Origin: Mesostigma viride
Lineage: Eukaryota > Streptophyta > Mesostigmatophyceae > Mesostigmatales > Mesostigmataceae
DNA length: 64,000 nucleotides
NCBI GenBank assembly: GCA_009746045.1
Contig: RPFO01000127.1
Coordinates: 1,417,768-1,481,767, forward strand
Direction: 5' to 3'
The translations under genes were made by a program, and so were the position numbers. Shown one piece after another: positions 1-9,481 of this stretch. The notes under the pieces are model-generated. The model worked only from the letters and a program-made list of their open reading frames with translations. It had not been told where the DNA came from and did not search any database. Each line of letters starts with the position of its first letter. The stretch's first letter is position 1.

Positions 1-1275
1 AACCCCAGCTTTGTCGAAAACTGTGCGCCTATTGAACACCACATCGTTTCGCACCGTCCAGATTGTATATAACATGCATGTGCGGAGCCATATCCACGCT
101 TGTTGTGAAAAGGTGAGCTCAAGGCCAGGGGTGCCAGTGATGCCAAAGATAATTGAGCAGGTAGACACCGGTATGATAGGCTCAGACGTCCAGGCTGCCC
201 ATAAACCAATCAACCAGTTCCAAACTCCCTGGAGGTTACACCATAAAAATCGGTGTTCCACAGTTTCAGTGGGGTTGGTACATAAACATGTAGCAGGGTG
301 TTGAAATCGCCGGTGGAGGATCTCCCCGACCCCGATGGACCGGTGCATCAAGAGGTGTTGTACGTCAGTCGCGCGGCGATCGATCAGCGGGTGGTCAGCG
401 GCGAGGGTGATGTTGCGGACCCAGGTGTGGCCAGGCCACTCAGTAGCGCCCCAGCGTGTCCGTCCGGGGTGGAATTGATGGTTTTTATGCAAGAGCATTG
501 TGTAGCCCCACTCTGCCGTGTACTCGTAAAGGCCTTTTACAATTCTGCTGTCACCCTGATTTAGCACCCAGCCAAATTCCACTGGATCCAATGACAACAT
601 GTCCAGGCGGGTTGATCCCACATGTAGCCAAATAATAGCAGCGTCAGGAAGGTTGGGGTTGGGTTGGTATACACATGATTGTTCAAGGGACCAAGGTACA
701 ACCCGAATCCGGTGGCATAGCTGGGTGGGGAGGAACACCACTGCAGTTGTAAGTTGAGCCAGACAGCCATTGTGGCCGCTCAGCGGCGCCAGTAGTTGAA
801 CGTGCAGGGTTCCAGGGGGGAGTTCTGCGATCACCTTCCCCGAGCATGTTGCGGTCGTGCTGTATGGACAAAAGCAGCACCATTCACCAGCTTTATAGGG
901 GGCACGGGGAGAAGTCATGAGTGTGTGCCAGCGGGGGGGTATGGCTTGTACTAGCGCGGCCCAGGCAGCATAAGTAGGCATATTGGGGACCCAGGCAGCC
1001 AGTTCGTTATATGTTAAGAGGCTGTAGCAGTCACCGTGGAGAATATACAGGTGGAGAATAGTGGTTACAGGGTGGGGGGATGTTATGAAGCCTTCATAGG
1101 GGTTAGGGCCACTTAAGCATCCAAAGGGGCGGTTAAGGGGGTTGAGGTATATATCATTAAAGAATAGGGGTTGGCGTGCAACTTCCTCACGTAGTGTGGG
1201 GAATAGTAGGCGGTCGGGTTTAAGTGCCATAAAGCCTTGCCATATACGAGCCCAGTACCAAACAAATGTACGACA
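1..1275 (-). CDS. LINE ORF2 C-terminal part with RT zinc-binding region (partial)
   Basis: The minus frame is open for 425 codons, from a TAA at 1276-1278 to the window edge, so the protein continues outside. It is the C-terminal part of a non-LTR retrotransposon polyprotein. Near its end (about positions 300-190) it has the zf-RVT signature seen after the reverse transcriptase of plant LINEs: a Cys-x-Cys pair, then ETVEH, then a Cys five residues after the His, followed by a Trp-rich stretch. No RT catalytic block is present in this part. The absence of stops suggests a fairly young copy. The family assignment rests on the zf-RVT pattern; the middle of the protein is not recognised. The other LINE pieces in the window end differently, so this is a separate family. 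Confidence 0.7.
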
Positions 1276-1310
1276 TTAATAACCCTGTCGGTACGCCGGC
1301 GCGGGAATAA

Positions 1311-1332
1311 ACTCAACTCAACTCAACTCAAC
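1311..1332. repeat. (ACTCA)n short tandem repeat
   Basis: Four to five copies of a 5-bp unit at the upstream border of the LINE ORF. It may be the simple tail of an adjoining element. Confidence 0.6.
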
Positions 1333-1419
1333 ATAATAATGTACACAATCATGGGTTTCGTCACTTTCGCCCCAAAACTAGGCGCGTTGCTGCCTTGATG
1401 GACTTCGGGACTCGGGGAT

Positions 1420-1680
1420 TTAAATTAAATTAAATTAAATTATAACATGACTCCGTTGGGAGATCGTGTAGCACGCACTATTCCCGTGGATGGATGGAGG
1501 GGGGACAAAGCCGCGAAACCGAACTAATCTAACTATAAGCTAATCTAATCTAGAAATCTAATCTAGAAAACCCTACCTATTCTACTCAGCAAAGCGCCCC
1601 TTCCGCTTGGGGGGGGGGGCTTGCCCACAGCAGGGGCGGGCGTATGAGCCTGGACAATGGTCCTCCACCTCTTCTTGTCC
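1420..1680 (-). mobile_element. LINE 3' end: ORF2 tail, 3' UTR and TTTAA tail
   Basis: On the minus strand this holds the last codons of ORF2 (KKRW..IVQAHTPAP..GKPPPP), a short 3' UTR, a CTCC-GTTG-GGAG stem-loop (1451-1462) and a TTTAA-repeat tail (1420-1442). The same block recurs at 32568-32790, 33080-33360, 39400-39640 and 43060-43260. Homology to those copies ends at about 1681, where a 5' truncation or another insertion begins. Confidence 0.7.
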
Positions 1681-1879
1681 ACCACTCGGGGATACATTAC
1701 AGTTTTTCTGAGATAGTTTGACAAATCAGGCACGCACGGAAGCCGGAAGATCAGGATGGCTAGAGGCCGGCGTGTTGTTCGCATTGCCGCACGTTTTCAT
1801 GCATCTATAACTTGCCTTTGTAAAGTGAAGGTCATGTTTCCATAATTTGCACAAACATCTAGGAATTTGCATGAGCAGC

Positions 1880-2132
1880 AGAGTGAATCATGATCATCAC
1901 TGTACTGTAGTGGCCGAGGGCCGGAAACCCAAACTTTAGGTCGCCTGGCCTCGAATTTGCGCTAAAACACTTAGTACGCCAAAAATACGGCCGCGGGCCA
2001 ATACGCCGAATAATACGAAAAAGTACGACGGACGTACTATAAGTGCTTAATTCATACGGACGACCATGTACTATAATCATTCGATCGTATTATACCGTAT
2101 TATACCGTATCGTACGCCGTATAATGTAACAC
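1880..2132 (-). mobile_element. hAT-like element fragment related to the 4092-5580 element
   Basis: It ends at 2132 with the complement of CAGTGTTACATTATACGG, close to the terminal repeat of the element at 4092 (CAGTGTTCAATTATACGC). It has the same internal runs of GTATTATACCGTATTATACCG. Only one end is recognisable; the left boundary is approximate. LINE sequence begins immediately at 2133. Confidence 0.45.
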
Positions 2133-3755
2133 TGCTGGCTGGACTGTCTGGGCCGGGCTTGGAGGCGCGGGGCCGCGGGCGGTGGGGTTGGAGATTAGTG
2201 TCAAAACCGAGGCGATGGTGATTGGGGCTACCAGTCGGTTGCCCGCCAAAGCCACGGCTGCTAGATAGATGGGACGAAGGTCCCGTTCCGTGATCGCTTC
2301 AAACTGTTGCAGGGAGCAGGCCGACACCGCCGATGATGTGGACATCCGCATCGGCCTGCATGGCATATGCATGGGCATGCATGCTTCATTCAGTTCGCCT
2401 ACCGTACTGGCACTCGAAGGATCACCTGGTATGGGCGACCGCAAGCGACTATGCTCTTCAAGTGAACTGGTCCTGGTCCTCACGGCGCTCACCTGATAAC
2501 ATGGTGCCGAGGCATATGGACGCTCATGGACCATGCAGATGGCCGCCGGCACGTCTGGACGGCACGCCTACTACCAGGATGCTTCGACAGGTCCTGAATG
2601 TAGGTGTAACATCTAAAAATGATCATCAGCATCATCCATAGTCCAAATATGAAAGATCTTTTACCTGGGTTGCCTTCTTGAGTCACAGATCTTCAAGTAT
2701 CCAGGCAACGTTGAGATGGAGATTCCACAGCGCGTGATTTAGGGAACCACACCCCTTGTAGACACAAAGACAAGTTGGTGCCCTAGACGTCTTATGTGGA
2801 ACTGAAAGCAGTCTAGTAGTATCAAAGGGCTCTTATGAATGGACAACAAAGACAAGCTTTATTATACCATGATGGATCAAAACCAACGTGTCAACAATGG
2901 CGACCCCACGTCCTTGATATCGACGTGCTTGTCGAGCGTGCGCCTCAACCTTAGCCTGAAGAGAACCAATCTTGAAAAATCATGGAATCTTAAACAAGAT
3001 CTTCGTATCCATCCTAGTCACACAAAACAGAACAACACCACAACCAGCCTAGCTGGCAGAATCTAGACATGAGATCCTGAATCTGTAGTAAGCACTAAAG
3101 TCCCAAAGGAGCATTTAACTTGGTTGGTAGTACCGACCAACAAACTATAACCCCACGTGGAACAGGCCACGACCAATCATAAGTGCTTCTAACAGTCGGT
3201 TGACAAAGTATAAGTTGCAATTAGTAGCGCTGTCTTGGAAACCTCATAACTTTCTCAATACTGATCCAAAAGTCCTCGAATAAAAGCCAAACGTTCACAA
3301 AACAAAGGATGTAACAACAGATCATTTTTGCTTGTTACAGTAGGATTTCCCACACATAGTAGGTCTTTAGAGTCTTTGTATCAGGGTATGCCCCACATTT
3401 CGGACGAGGTTAGGCAAGTTACGCAGGATAGCATTCGTAGGACATCTTAATTACTCGCACTGGTCAGTCAGGTTGAGACACCGACCTGGGTCTGGCGCCC
3501 GCCCCCAGCGGCTTGGCCAGCTGGCCAGGATCCTGACCTGGCCTGGCCCCAAGGGCATTCCTAGAAATATTGGTAAACCTGCCATGAACTAAACACAGCA
3601 GTTGCTGGCTGACCTAGTGACAGGTCCTGGAGCTCAGTAACTTTGATTGAACACTGCATTTCCTGCCTCTCTCTTGCTTGGACTGCTATGCAGAACAAGA
3701 AGAGGTGGCAGGCAATATTGGAGGCATGTCCAGGCTCACGTACACGCCAGCCCCT
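2133..3755 (+). mobile_element. LINE ORF2 fragment (plus strand), split by the gypsy element
   Basis: Plus-strand relic of the ORF2 family also present, inverted, at 33360-34470. 2133-2600 matches the region just after the RT active site. A tract of about 750 bp (about 2600-3360) is absent from the sister copy and looks like a further insertion of unknown kind. 3395-3750 encodes the ORF2 C-terminus, with 3' UTR expected next. Homology stops at CCCCT (3751-3755) and resumes after CCCCT at 32563-32567, so the LINE was cut by the retrotransposon at 3756-32562. Frameshifts and stops make it a pseudogene. Confidence 0.7.
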
Positions 3756-5827
3756 TGTTACGCCGCGGGTATCTACCACTACCTCTACCTCTACCTGGCC
3801 TGATGCTACCTAAACTAGTCAAGCCTCCTCTAGTTAAACCTCTAGCGAAAGACGAACGAGACGATCCAGATCTCAATGCATTAACGTAAGTGTTGCTATA
3901 ATACGCCATAAGCCATTTACACAACCCGTTTATTCCAGGAATAGAGGAAGGAAACACAACTACACTGCCGTGACCCAAGCCTATATGTGTTAATTCATTT
4001 AACACACGCCGAGTGCACACACGAGGGGTAGAACGTGCATAAATGGTCACCATGCAACGGTCCAACACGCTCGGGCCGACATGGCCCTCGCCAGTGTTCA
4101 ATTATACGCCGTATTATACGGTATAATACGGTATAATACGCGTTATACAAGGTCGGGCGTATAATTTTTATCCGTTTTATACGATTTGCGTATTTTTACG
4201 TATAATACGGCGAATAACACGTATCAGCGCGCGTATAATGGGGTTTTCGCGCTCATCCGAGGTCCGGCAGCCAAATTTTTCGTGCGGGAACCAAGGCGGG
4301 AAAGCAAGGGAACTTAGAAACACTACGGAAACCATCCACTGGTTGACATTTGGCGACCGTGAGACACAAGGATCTTACAAGCAAGCTACACTGTAGCATC
4401 GCAACCCTCCATGCTGTTTAGGTCTCTAGTCTGCCCTTGCCTCTCGGGCAGCCGTGCACCGAATATTGAAGTCATACAGAAAACTGACTGGTACGAGAGC
4501 ATGGCCGCTTTACATAATTTAGGCATGATCCTTAGGTCTTGAAAAGCTTATATCCTTGGCCAGGCAGCGCTGGGATGTGCGCGGATGTGTCTCGACCTTC
4601 TGCTCGATGCGGCAACCTCGTTTCAGCAACCAGGTGGCGACCGTGCATGTGCTAACTGTTGATAGGCGGGAAATGCCCCTACATTTGAACGCGGATAGCT
4701 GTTTCACGTTATTCCTTACATGATTTATAAGCGACGACGGCCAGGAAAGGCTCGCAGCTACGTCCATCAGGTGGGCATGCTGGCTCCGTCAAGAAAGGTA
4801 ATATGCGGTTTTGATCTGGTACGTGCTATCCTGTTCACGTGTTCATTGTACTGTGTCAAGTTGTTGGGTGGATTGTAAAATAATCGTAGACCTGTAATGG
4901 AGGTTTTCTGCTTGTCTTTTGGTTGCTTTACTGCCTCTACGCATTGTTGGCTTGTGATGGTTGGGGAATACCACTACGACATGCAGATTTTGGACCAGAT
5001 TTGTCTGCTATTAGCTTATGCTTCATCGAAAGCAGTGACGTAGTGCTTGGCATTGTTTATAAATATGATAAGCTTGATAACGCGATGTTTTTTCTTGCTA
5101 AAAGCATCTCGAAACAAGTGGTTTTCTGGCCAGATCTAGCCACTATTTCTTGTTTTGCTCGCCAAAGTCAGCCTTCTTCTTGTGTGCTCCTCATGCATAC
5201 AAGAAACATGGAGATGCCCAGGACCTGCTTGCATGGAAGCATAGCCATCTTACTTCTTTTGCTTTTTTCATCTTTCCATTTCATTTGGCGTTGTTTTTTA
5301 GGGTATAATGCATAGGTAATCTAGCTCCTCGGGAACCCCGGTTTAATTACACGTCCAGTGTTCCCAAGCACTGCTGAGCAGTGGCAACCCATGTACCATG
5401 TGTAATTTAGTGTCAGAAACATGTGGACTGCTTGAAATGATATCAAAATGCATGAAACAACCCCAAAAGCGACGAAATCCAGTATTTGCGTATAATTTCC
5501 GGATAATACCGTATTATACCGTATTATCCATTATACGGACCCCGCGCGTATAACCGCGTATTGCGTATAATTGAACTCTGGCCCTCGCCTACAGATGCAC
5601 GCTGGTCCACTACATCTACAGATGCACGCTGGTCCACTACATTTTACCAAAGGATCAGGACCACTAGTAAAGTACGCGGCGCGGCGCCCCAAAGGCACCC
5701 AATGCACCACGGCACTGTTACGAGGACAATAGTGTCCCGGTAGGAGCTACACGTAAACCTAGGGACAACCGAGGCAAAAGACCTAATTTACGTCCGTAAC
5801 TACAACGAATTGTTACGCGACGTAACA
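3756..5827 (-). repeat. 3' LTR of the gypsy element, interrupted by a hAT-like element
   Basis: It matches the other LTR (31992-32562) almost base for base in its two halves, 3756-4091 and 5589-5827. The visible differences are one G/A change and a 4-bp indel (ATGC) near 4045-4055. The terminal inverted heptamer TGTTACG/CGTAACA is intact. Confidence 0.92.
4092..5580. mobile_element. Non-autonomous hAT-like DNA transposon inside the LTR
   Basis: The ends are CAGTGTTCAATTATACGC and the complement of CAGAGTTCAATTATACGC. They are flanked by an 8-bp duplication GCCCTCGC (4084-4091 and 5581-5588) that occurs once in the intact LTR. An 8-bp target duplication and CAG ends fit the hAT superfamily. 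Both ends carry repeated GTATTATACGG-type motifs. The longest reading frame (4923-5315, 130 codons) does not resemble a hAT transposase, so the element is probably moved by a transposase encoded elsewhere. Confidence 0.82.
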
Positions 5828-5837
5828 CCTCCCCCCC
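5828..5837 (-). other. Polypurine tract of the gypsy element
   Basis: Read on the minus strand this is GGGGGGGAGG directly abutting the TGTTACG start of the 3' LTR, the expected position for plus-strand DNA priming in LTR retrotransposons. Confidence 0.75.
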
Positions 5838-6197
5838 ACAAAGGTAGGGAGCCCTCTCCCTACGCACAGGGAGGAAAACAAGGGGTAGGAAACCTAATGC
5901 ACCCAGCACACACCAACACAATCGGCAGACCATCCAAGATACAAGGCACCAACGTATTAACTCGGTCTCCACCACCACGCCGGGAGGTGTAGGGTTAGCC
6001 AGCACCAAGCCTGGTGGTAGGTTCCCCTAACTGCCTGGAACAAAGTCCTTGCCGGGGGGGGACGGCACTGGGCAGGACACACAGAGTAAACAAATCAGTA
6101 CCAAGGACCAAGAACGACCAGTCAACTGGCCAGAACGTGAGGGCGACTCTATATACCGGAGGGACAACACCCTCAGGTCGGGCCTAAGGCCCTCTAT

Positions 6198-7307
6198 CTA
6201 ATGGCCATCCGTCTGGTAGGTACCACGGGAGGCCAGCAGGACATCCAGGTACGCCTGGTAGTGAGACACATCCTCAGCATTGTCGTGCCTATCTACAGTG
6301 AGGAAAACATCGGCCCACACGCCGTCAGGAAAAAGACCCAGGAAGGCCCAGTAATACCTATGCTGCGTAAGAACGACCTGGCCCCGGGCCCAGTCCAGGA
6401 AACCACAGGCAAAGAGGCGTAGGAAAGGCTCTACCGCGATCAGGCAGAGAGCCCGCAGGAGCAGGCGATGGTACCGGATCCGTGGGCGCATACCCGTCGG
6501 GAAGAACAGATCTACCAGGGGCTCCACGTTGGACGGCCACAACCGGATATGCCGAATCTCACGGGAGCGCCACCGACGGGCACACTGTCGCGACCCGAAC
6601 GTCTCGAGGTAGTCGCTAGCCCGGGGAGGAGGATGACCCCGAGAGTCCAAACCCTGGCCCGGGATGGGCGCTGGACGACGGGCATCCCACTCTAGGATGG
6701 GCTGAAGGACCGTGCTGTACGTGGCACCCGGCACCGCAGGAAACTCTACCGTAAGGGCATCTGAGGCCATAATGCCCAGAGGCGGAGGGTAAACCCACTG
6801 GAACCCGCCGTAGGTGTCCAAGTCATTGTGGCGCCTAGCCCAGCGATACAGGACGCGCCGAACCAGGATCTCACCCTGGAACACCGGATCAGCTAAAATA
6901 ACCATATCGAAAGGAGGCCGATCAGTCTCAACTGGTAGGCCACGGTCCCGCGGCGCCCGACACACCTGGGAGAAACCGTAGGACATGGGCGAAATGGCGA
7001 GCTCGGCGGAGGCGCGCGGTAGGTCACACTGGCGGCAGGCGAGCGCAGACATACCGTACCCAAAGACAGGCGTGTCGCGCGACTCCGGAGTCGCATGCAC
7101 CACAGAAGGGGCCCGATCCCGATCGCCCTCTGACAACTCCCGAAGGGAATCGGCAGCGCGGGTGGCGCGGGGGTCAGAGCCACTGGACCGAACTACCGCA
7201 GCCAAAGACCGCGGGGCCGAAGGGACAGGGGCCGCCGAAGGGGTAGGAACCGGCACAGACGGCTGCGGAGGGGAGGGGACAACCAACCACCCGTCGACCG
7301 CAGACAT
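6198..7307 (-). CDS. Unidentified 369-aa ORF after integrase in the gypsy element
   Basis: An intact frame lies between the integrase gene (ending at 7334) and the 3' LTR, the place where env-like or captured genes sit in some gypsy elements. The N-terminal third is rich in Pro, Ala and Ser. The middle and end are more ordered, with many Trp, Tyr and Arg and a hydrophobic stretch near residues 290-315. I see no signal peptide, furin-type site or convincing membrane anchor, so an envelope role is not supported. It is free of stops while gag and pol of the same copy are damaged. Function unknown; candidates are a structural protein, a captured host gene or a silencing antagonist. It begins 26 bases after the integrase stop, so it is probably read from the same transcript or a spliced one. 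Confidence 0.6.
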   Translation of the reverse strand: MSAVDGWLVVPSPPQPSVPVPTPSAAPVPSAPRSLAAVVRSSGSDPRATRAADSLRELSEGDRDRAPSVVHATPESRDTPVFGYGMSALACRQCDLPRASAELAISPMSYGFSQVCRAPRDRGLPVETDRPPFDMVILADPVFQGEILVRRVLYRWARRHNDLDTYGGFQWVYPPPLGIMASDALTVEFPAVPGATYSTVLQPILEWDARRPAPIPGQGLDSRGHPPPRASDYLETFGSRQCARRWRSREIRHIRLWPSNVEPLVDLFFPTGMRPRIRYHRLLLRALCLIAVEPFLRLFACGFLDWARGQVVLTQHRYYWAFLGLFPDGVWADVFLTVDRHDNAEDVSHYQAYLDVLLASRGTYQTDGH

Positions 7308-7333
7308 AACATAAGAGAGGAGAAGGTCTACAA

Positions 7334-8572
7334 CTAGAGCTTGTGCAGGGTTTTATATTCCTGCAGCAGGCGACTACACCCATCTAGCTCACTCTCCGTA
7401 TACCAGACCTTATCTACTTCACTACGAGCATACATCCACTTCACTTTATACTGACGCTGGGTACCGCGGCCCTTTTTGATATCTCTATGGGCCACGATGC
7501 TTTCTACTTCGTCTTCTACTTCCCCAGTGTCAGGGTTATGCTCTAAAGGGGCAGGCGCTAGCTCTCTACCAGCGAACGTACTAGGGTGGTACAGTTTCAG
7601 CTGGCTCCTATGGAAGGTGTTCGAATGTGTCTGCCAAGAGGTAGGGATATCGACTTTATATAGAAAATTTCCTACTCTAGACAAAACATGGAAGGGTCCT
7701 AAGAAGGCGGGCCTAAGTTTGACCTTAAGTTCTGCTTCAAACTTATGAGCAAAACGGCCAACACGGGGGCCTTCTACTAATACTAGATCTCCTATTTCTA
7801 TCTCAGGTGCTCTTCTATCTAAGGAGGCACGCAACCTAGCAAGGTACTTAGACTGAGCTTTTTGGTACCCTGAGATCGCGTGGTCATGAGCAGTTTTCAT
7901 TCTATCTAGTAAGGACCGTACACCTTCTACAGTATCTCGGGACACATCATCCTTGTCCCGTAGAGGACTAGCTAAGAGAGAGGTAGGGGTAAGAGGCTGT
8001 CTACCAGTATCTAGGAAGAAGGGCGTATATCCATGCGCAGCCTGGGGGCAATTGTTGAGGGAGAATTCTACTAAACATAAATAATCCTCCCAATCACTTC
8101 CCGAGCCATTCACATAGTGCCTAAGCGCTTCTTCCACTACCCTATTAAGACGCTCTACTAAATGAGAGGAGGAGGAGTGGTAGGCAGTACCGTAGGTAAC
8201 CTTGGTACCGATGGCAGCGAAAAACTGCTGCCAAAAATCTGAGGTAAATAACTTATCCTTATCACTAATAAACTTCCTACTCAAACCATGATATCTGTAT
8301 ACATTATTGAGGTATAGGCGTGCGCAGTCACGTGCTGTGAGTTCTAAAGGACACGGCACGAGATGGCACATACGAGTAAAACGATCTATGAACACAAGGA
8401 TCTGGGCATTGCCCCTCTCATTCTTTCTAAAAGGTCCTACAAAATCCATCATGATAGAATCCCACGGCATGATGGGGTCAGGCAAGGTCCTAGGTTCTGC
8501 TATCTGTCCTACGTTATTGGGTTTCATCTCCTGGCAAGATTGACAAGTTCTAACATACTCATCTACATCCAA
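7334..8572 (-). CDS. Integrase core and chromodomain of the gypsy element
   Basis: A 412-codon open frame. It begins within the zinc-finger end (CQSCQEMK) and runs into the rve catalytic core: MDFVGPF with the first Asp, SDKDKLFTSDFW with the second Asp, and HLVERLNR with the Glu of the D,D-35-E triad. A GPY/F-like segment follows (FLGPFHVLSRVGNFLYKVDI). The C-terminus (about residues 345-405: ESIVAHRD, YKVKWMY, TWY-like VWYTESEL) resembles a chromodomain. Chromodomains steer chromovirus integration toward particular chromatin. The frame is separated from the upstream zinc-finger part by a frameshift near 8575. Confidence 0.88.
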   Translation of the reverse strand: MDVDEYVRTCQSCQEMKPNNVGQIAEPRTLPDPIMPWDSIMMDFVGPFRKNERGNAQILVFIDRFTRMCHLVPCPLELTARDCARLYLNNVYRYHGLSRKFISDKDKLFTSDFWQQFFAAIGTKVTYGTAYHSSSSHLVERLNRVVEEALRHYVNGSGSDWEDYLCLVEFSLNNCPQAAHGYTPFFLDTGRQPLTPTSLLASPLRDKDDVSRDTVEGVRSLLDRMKTAHDHAISGYQKAQSKYLARLRASLDRRAPEIEIGDLVLVEGPRVGRFAHKFEAELKVKLRPAFLGPFHVLSRVGNFLYKVDIPTSWQTHSNTFHRSQLKLYHPSTFAGRELAPAPLEHNPDTGEVEDEVESIVAHRDIKKGRGTQRQYKVKWMYARSEVDKVWYTESELDGCSRLLQEYKTLHKL

Positions 8573-8975
8573 GGTTATAAAGGGAAGGCCAGTAATAAGA
8601 GCGGGCTACTAGGTCCCGTACCCGTTTACCACCCTGATGAGCAGCTAAGTCATGCAACTCAAAGAGCAAGGAGGAGCGATAGATAGGAGGGACATACAGG
8701 CGCCATTGAGGGGGAGAATCTGCTATCTGCACATATAAAAACCCACCTACGAATTTACAAGGGTGCTTGCCTAATTGTTGGGGATGTGCAGCAATGGCAG
8801 CTAATGCTTCCGGCTCAGTGGCCGTAAATCTACTAATAAGACGTTCAAGATCAGAGGTAGGCATCGCTACAGAGGTATCCAGAACAGGTTTAAAGAGATC
8901 TCCTACCGCCTTGCCAAAGAGAAGGGGAGGTCCTAGAGGGACTATGTTTTCATAAGACTTTCCTGACCTAGTCGC
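8559..8975 (-). pseudogene. Integrase H2C2 zinc-finger part, frameshifted from the core
   Basis: It encodes the linker after RNase H and the start of the integrase zinc finger (ELHDLAAHQGGKRVRDL, then SYYWPSLYN). A single-base shift near 8575 moves reading into the 7334-8572 frame, where CxxC follows. Its upstream continuation lies across the CACTA insertion, in the 25922-26206 frame. The codons join in phase when the transposon and one TA are removed. Confidence 0.82.
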
Positions 8976-8989
8976 TACACTAGGAACTC

Positions 8990-9340
8990 AATTTCTGAGA
9001 AAGTTCTCAAAACCCTCAATTTTCTCACCTTTTGTGAGAATTTTTTGAGAAAATTGAGAAAAATCTCAATTTTTTTCCGCAAACGCTAGGCAAGAAATCT
9101 CACCAGGGTGAGATTCTGGTGAGAAAAAGGGCGTTTTGGTGAGATTGGGGTGAGAAAAAACCCTAAAGTGAGAAAAAAGGTGAGAATGGGTGAGAAAAAG
9201 ACAGAAAGATTGAGAAAATTGAGAAAATTGAGAAGTTTCTCACCAACACGAGAAAAATCACTAACACGAGAAAAATCACAAGTCAACGTGGTGAGAAATT
9301 TCTCACCAAGAGTGTAACACGAGAAAAATCATTAGCTTTA
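8990..9340. repeat. Left subterminal repeats of the outer CACTA element
   Basis: Dense, partly inverted copies of TGAGAAA/TTCTCAC and GAGAAAATT. Such subterminal motifs are the binding sites of TNPA-type proteins in plant CACTA elements. Confidence 0.75.
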
Positions 9341-9481
9341 TTTCATTAAGTCCTTAACGTGAAAAAAAACTCAACCACTTTGATATGCAATATAGGGTGC
9401 ACCACAAAGGTGCAATATAGGGTTCATACAATATAAAACAGCACATCATTCCATAAACAATGCTGTCATGCCCAAATTAAA

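Noticed and set aside
4923-5315. 130-codon frame in the hAT-like element as a transposase
   Set aside because: No hAT dimerisation or catalytic pattern; hydrophobic C-terminus and low similarity to any known family.
6198-7307. Envelope glycoprotein of the gypsy element
   Set aside because: Position fits, but no signal peptide, cleavage site or membrane anchor could be seen, so it is left as an unidentified ORF.
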